Source: Sediminibacterium sp. (GTDB lineage: Bacteria; Bacteroidota; Bacteroidia; Chitinophagales; Chitinophagaceae). Taken from it: DNA of 64,000 bases. Both the position numbers and the translations under genes were made by a program. The notes below the pieces were generated by a model, which saw nothing but the letters and a program-made list of their open reading frames with translations, made no database searches and was not told the origin of the DNA. Shown in pieces: positions 60,774-64,000 of this stretch (position 1 is its first letter; each line of letters opens with the position of its first letter). The DNA lies in the NCBI GenBank assembly GCA_017537025.1, contig JAFWCB010000006.1, forward strand, positions 1 through 64,000, written 5' to 3'.

Positions 60774-62357
60774 TTTATGCACCTCACTAGTAAAATGGAA
60801 AACGATATCGGGGTTATTGGTAATTTCAGTATTCAGGAACCATTCGCTTTGAGCTAGATATACAGGCAACCCATCTTTATCTTGAGCTGCATTTTGTTGT
60901 TTGAAACGCAGAAAATTGTCGAGTTTTTTAGGGTCTTTACTGGTAAGCCAGCAAGCTTTATAAAAAGGTAGGGTTCTGAACTCACATGCAGCACCATATT
61001 CCTGTAAAAGGCGGTATTGGATCACTTCAAATTGAAGTTCTCCTACACATCCTATAATTTTTTTATTCCCTCCAAACTGCGTAAATAATTGGGCAACACC
61101 TTCGTCAGTTAATTGAGAAACTCCTTTTTCTAACTGCTTGGTTTTCATTGGATCTTTGTTTACCAGCTCTTTAAAAATTTCAGGTGAAAAAGTAGGTATT
61201 CCCGAGAAATAAAAGGTTTCACCTTCGGTGAGGGTGTCCCCTATTTTGAAGTTACCCGTATCGAATAAGCCCACTACATCTCCGGCATAAGCATCTTCAA
61301 TAATATCCTTACTACGGGCCATGAAACTATAAGGATTGGAGAAACGCATATCCTTATCTAAACGAACATGTTTATAGTATTTGTTCCGTTCAAATCTGCC
61401 GCTACAAACACGCATAAAAGCAATTCGATCTCTATGTTTGGGATCGAGGTTAGCATGTATTTTAAAGATGAAGCCGCTAAATTTATCTTCTTCTGCCGCT
61501 ACTATTCTGGTAGTGGTTTCCCTGCCACGAGGTACGGGGGCGATTCGAATAAATGAATCGAGCATTTCTTTCACCCCAAAGTTATTTACTGCACTTCCGA
61601 AAAATACGGGTGCAATTTTACCCGCCAGATAATCGGCAGTATCTAAGTCACCATAAACCCCATCGATCAATTCTACGTCTTCACGCAACTGATCGGCATC
61701 TCTATCACCTACTTTATCGTTGAGGATAGCATCACTTAGATCATTAATGGCGATTGTATCCTCATCATCGGCCTTTGTGCTGGCTGTAAAAAGCCGAAGG
61801 CTCTTATTATGTAAATCATATACCCCTTTGAAATCTTTACCACTATTGATAGGCCAGGTCATAGGGTGAAGGGATATCTTGAGTTCTTTTTCTATTTCTT
61901 CCAGGAGATCAAAACGGTTTTTGCCGTCGCGGTCCATTTTATTTATAAACACAATCACCGGTGTATCGCGCATTCTACACACTTCCATCAGTCGGCGTGT
62001 TTGTGCTTCTACCCCATTTACACTGTCGATTACAAGGATAACACTATCAACAGCGGTAAGGGTTCTATAAGTGTCTTCAGCGAAGTCTTTGTGTCCGGGT
62101 GTATCTAATAAATTAATGAGTATGCCTTCATATTCGAAAGTCATAACAGAGGTAGCTACCGAAATACCTCTTTGGCGTTCTATCTCCATAAAGTCGGAGG
62201 TAGCATGCTTTTTAATTTTATTACTTTTTACGGCTCCGGCGGTTTGAATAGCACCTCCGAATAAGAGTAATTTCTCGGTCAATGTGGTTTTACCGGCATC
62301 GGGGTGAGAGATGATAGCAAATGTTTTTCTTCGGTTTATTTCTTTCTCGTACTTCAT
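60771..62357 (-). CDS. prfC: Peptide chain release factor 3
   Basis: RF3 is a GTPase that recycles RF1 and RF2 from terminated ribosomes. The 528 residues show [15 protein letters not shown] (P loop), QRGISVATS (switch), [26 protein letters not shown] and further EF-G-like domains 2 and 3. The G4 NKMD sequence and the C-terminal half match RF3 rather than EF-G. A heptamer array begins on its TAG stop. It follows a terminator that separates it from smc, only 1 bp from its own start codon. Confidence 0.95.
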   Translation of the reverse strand: MKYEKEINRRKTFAIISHPDAGKTTLTEKLLLFGGAIQTAGAVKSNKIKKHATSDFMEIERQRGISVATSVMTFEYEGILINLLDTPGHKDFAEDTYRTLTAVDSVILVIDSVNGVEAQTRRLMEVCRMRDTPVIVFINKMDRDGKNRFDLLEEIEKELKISLHPMTWPINSGKDFKGVYDLHNKSLRLFTASTKADDEDTIAINDLSDAILNDKVGDRDADQLREDVELIDGVYGDLDTADYLAGKIAPVFFGSAVNNFGVKEMLDSFIRIAPVPRGRETTTRIVAAEEDKFSGFIFKIHANLDPKHRDRIAFMRVCSGRFERNKYYKHVRLDKDMRFSNPYSFMARSKDIIEDAYAGDVVGLFDTGNFKIGDTLTEGETFYFSGIPTFSPEIFKELVNKDPMKTKQLEKGVSQLTDEGVAQLFTQFGGNKKIIGCVGELQFEVIQYRLLQEYGAACEFRTLPFYKACWLTSKDPKKLDNFLRFKQQNAAQDKDGLPVYLAQSEWFLNTEITNNPDIVFHFTSEVHK

Positions 62358-62387
62358 AAAAAAAGTGCCTCAAACGTAGTTTGAGGC
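62358..62387 (-). terminator. Intrinsic terminator of smc
   Basis: GCCTCAAAC (62367-62375), a 3-nt loop and GTTTGAGGC (62379-62387) form a perfect 9-bp stem on the minus strand, followed by seven T residues (62364-62358) at the 5' edge of prfC. It directly precedes the prfC start codon. Confidence 0.85.
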
Positions 62388-62410
62388 GCGAAGGTAACTA
62401 TTGGTACGGA

Positions 62411-64000
62411 TTAATTACTCAAACTCCGGAAATCTACCGGCACCAGTTTACTAACACCCGGCTCTTGCATGGTTACACCATAAATAACATCTACAGCACC
62501 CATGGTTTGCTTATTATGGGTTACAATAATAAACTGTGAGTTATCGCTAAACTTCTTAATCATTTGCGTAAACTTACCCACGTTAGCGTCATCTAAAGGC
62601 GCGTCTACCTCATCCAAAATACAGAAGGGTGCCGGTTTAATGAGATATATAGCAAATAATAAGGCAGTTGCAGTAAGGGTTTTCTCTCCACCACTTAATT
62701 GGGTAATAGAAGAAGGGCGCTTCCCTTTAGGCTTTGCCACAATTTCAATACCTGTCTCAGCCAAATTCTCCGGATTTACCAATACCATATCAGCGGTATC
62801 TTCTTCTGTAAATAAAGCTTTGAATACTTTTTGGAAATTTTCTCTAACCTGATTGAAGGTATCGAGGAATTGCTGATTAGCAGTAGCTTCTACTTCTAAA
62901 ATTGTTTGAAGCAGACTTTCTTTAGCAGTAACCAGATCATTTTTTTGCTCTAAGATAAATTCATAGCGCTTTTTCATTTCGGTGAAAGCCTCTATAGCAG
63001 TAGGGTTTACTTCTCCCATATTTTCCAAACGCTTGCGCATTCTATCTGAAGCTGCTTGCAATTCTTCTAAAGATGTATCAGTAGTTCTTGCCTGATCTAA
63101 AATTTCATCTAACTCAATTTTAAACTCTACATGCAAGCGCTCTTTCATTCCCGCAAGCTGTAATTTAAGTTCATTGAGTTTATCTTTGATCTCATTCACT
63201 AAATGATCGATCATTTCCTTACTCTTCACTTTCAATCTTAACTCACTCTCTTTTTCTTGCAAGCCATTTCTCACATTATAATAAGCTTGATCTGCTTCAT
63301 TCAGTTTTTGTTCTTCCGCTTCTTTTGAACGCATCAATTCTACCAACAACAACTCTACCTCATTTACGGTTGCAGACCCCTCTGTAATGGCGATTTCCGC
63401 TTCGGCTAACTGCTCAGTATTCATACGAATCTGCTCGTGTAAATCATGTAATTGATTTTCTTTAAAAAGCAATTCTTGTTTTAAGGTTGCAATTTTACTT
63501 TGCTGACGAGTTAATTGAAGGTTTGTTTCATTGTATTGTCCGGATGCAAAATGGTAGGCCTGCTCCGCTTCTTGATATTGAAGTTCAACTGCTTTCATCT
63601 GCTCGGCAGTCTGTTGTAACTGCTCGTTCAGTGTTACCAATAAACCACGTGTTTCAGCAATAGCATCTTGTTCATCTTGCAATCTTTGTTCAATATCTTG
63701 CAAACGATTTTCACTGTTTTGCTGTGCCGCCAATAAGTTTTCAATTTTATTTTTTGCTGCAAAAACCTGATTGGTTAATTGATTGATATCTTGTTCAGCT
63801 TGCTTAATAGCATGCTCTTTCAATTGATCATTGAAAGCAATTACTTCATTATGTTTGAATTGAATATCAGCCTTGATCAAATTAACAACTGATTCCTGAT
63901 CGGCAATTTCTTCGTGTAGCTTTTCTAGATTCTTAGCTCTACCAATTTTCTTACCTTCAAATAATCCGATACTGCCACCTGTTAATGTATACTTACCTTT
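62411..64000 (-). CDS. smc: Chromosome segregation protein SMC, C-terminal part (partial)
   Basis: This is the C-terminal 529 residues of SMC, the coiled-coil ATPase of the bacterial condensin that organises and segregates chromosomes; the N-terminal half lies beyond the window edge. Visible are the end of the hinge (TLTGGSIGLFEGKKIGR), a long Gln/Glu/Leu-rich coiled coil, and the C-terminal head with LSGGEKTLTATALLFAIYLI (signature) and FCILDEVDAPLDDAN (Walker B). The reading frame continues without interruption to position 64000. The segment IIVTHNKQTMGAVDVIYGVT carries the H loop. Confidence 0.93.
   Translation of the reverse strand, partial: KGKYTLTGGSIGLFEGKKIGRAKNLEKLHEEIADQESVVNLIKADIQFKHNEVIAFNDQLKEHAIKQAEQDINQLTNQVFAAKNKIENLLAAQQNSENRLQDIEQRLQDEQDAIAETRGLLVTLNEQLQQTAEQMKAVELQYQEAEQAYHFASGQYNETNLQLTRQQSKIATLKQELLFKENQLHDLHEQIRMNTEQLAEAEIAITEGSATVNEVELLLVELMRSKEAEEQKLNEADQAYYNVRNGLQEKESELRLKVKSKEMIDHLVNEIKDKLNELKLQLAGMKERLHVEFKIELDEILDQARTTDTSLEELQAASDRMRKRLENMGEVNPTAIEAFTEMKKRYEFILEQKNDLVTAKESLLQTILEVEATANQQFLDTFNQVRENFQKVFKALFTEEDTADMVLVNPENLAETGIEIVAKPKGKRPSSITQLSGGEKTLTATALLFAIYLIKPAPFCILDEVDAPLDDANVGKFTQMIKKFSDNSQFIIVTHNKQTMGAVDVIYGVTMQEPGVSKLVPVDFRSLSN

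Overview
The window is chromosomal DNA of a member of the Bacteroidota, most likely of the order Chitinophagales. The evidence is A+T-rich sequence, promoters of the Bacteroidota type (a TTG or TTTG at about -33 and TAnnTTTG at -7), and family content: a type IX secretion plug-like protein, a DUF3667 protein, a putative porin, a lysine/alanine histone-like protein, a RND pump fused to its outer-membrane factor, a MntA/HepT pair and an HYC_CC_PP protein. It looks like ordinary core genome. I see no phage, integrase, transposase, CRISPR array, rRNA or tRNA. The only non-coding RNA genes I can support are tmRNA and SRP RNA.

Layout. Positions 1-4030: an NlpC/P60 peptidase, an ECF sigma factor with a probable anti-sigma partner, a bactofilin, a secreted unknown protein with a DxDD-like motif, and a cupin. 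4118-4520: tmRNA (tag GNTQYAMAA) with its terminator. 4648-8741: rseP and dxr, then a GH3-family protein. 8836-11528: rplU-rpmA, a 55-residue histone-like gene, and a PolX protein whose polymerase catalytic acids appear to be lost. 11545-17189: a 1257-residue NtrY-like sensor kinase, mazG and DUF3667. 17273-21804: an oxidoreductase, an AlkD-like protein, a prolyl oligopeptidase and a transaldolase-like enzyme. 21822-27897: SRP RNA, an FKBP, an ABC-F ATPase, a second sensor kinase and a long-form ispH. 27916-29739: small accessory genes including the HepT/MntA toxin-antitoxin pair. 29770-37585: a heavy-metal efflux cluster, probably for copper or a related metal. 37610-41440: a porin, a purine nucleoside phosphorylase, a cold-shock protein and a ferric-reductase-like membrane protein. 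41517-51458: the T9SS plug-like protein, an FtsX permease, a SpoU methyltransferase, a BamA/TamA-like lipoprotein, then truB, an M48 protease and DUF898 in one tight operon, and proS. 51593-55674: a lipoprotein, a FadL-family protein and rimO. 55710-60606: a run of five genes, SCO, MORN-like, YHYH, DUF1501 and DUF1800. 60771-64000: prfC and the C-terminal half of smc, cut by the window edge.

The most unusual signal is non-coding. Many gaps hold degenerate tandem arrays with an exact 7-bp period. Each locus uses a different heptamer (TAGGGTR, TAGTCAN, TAGTGNN, TAGACNN, TAAGGTN, NAGATTN). At seven gene ends the array starts on the gene's own stop codon, so TAG or TAA is the first triplet of the repeat unit. 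Because 7 is 1 modulo 3, repeated TAG units place stops in all three frames. Several arrays are followed by an inverted array that can fold into a hairpin. I could not recognise this as a described element; it resembles the heptameric repeats known from cyanobacteria.
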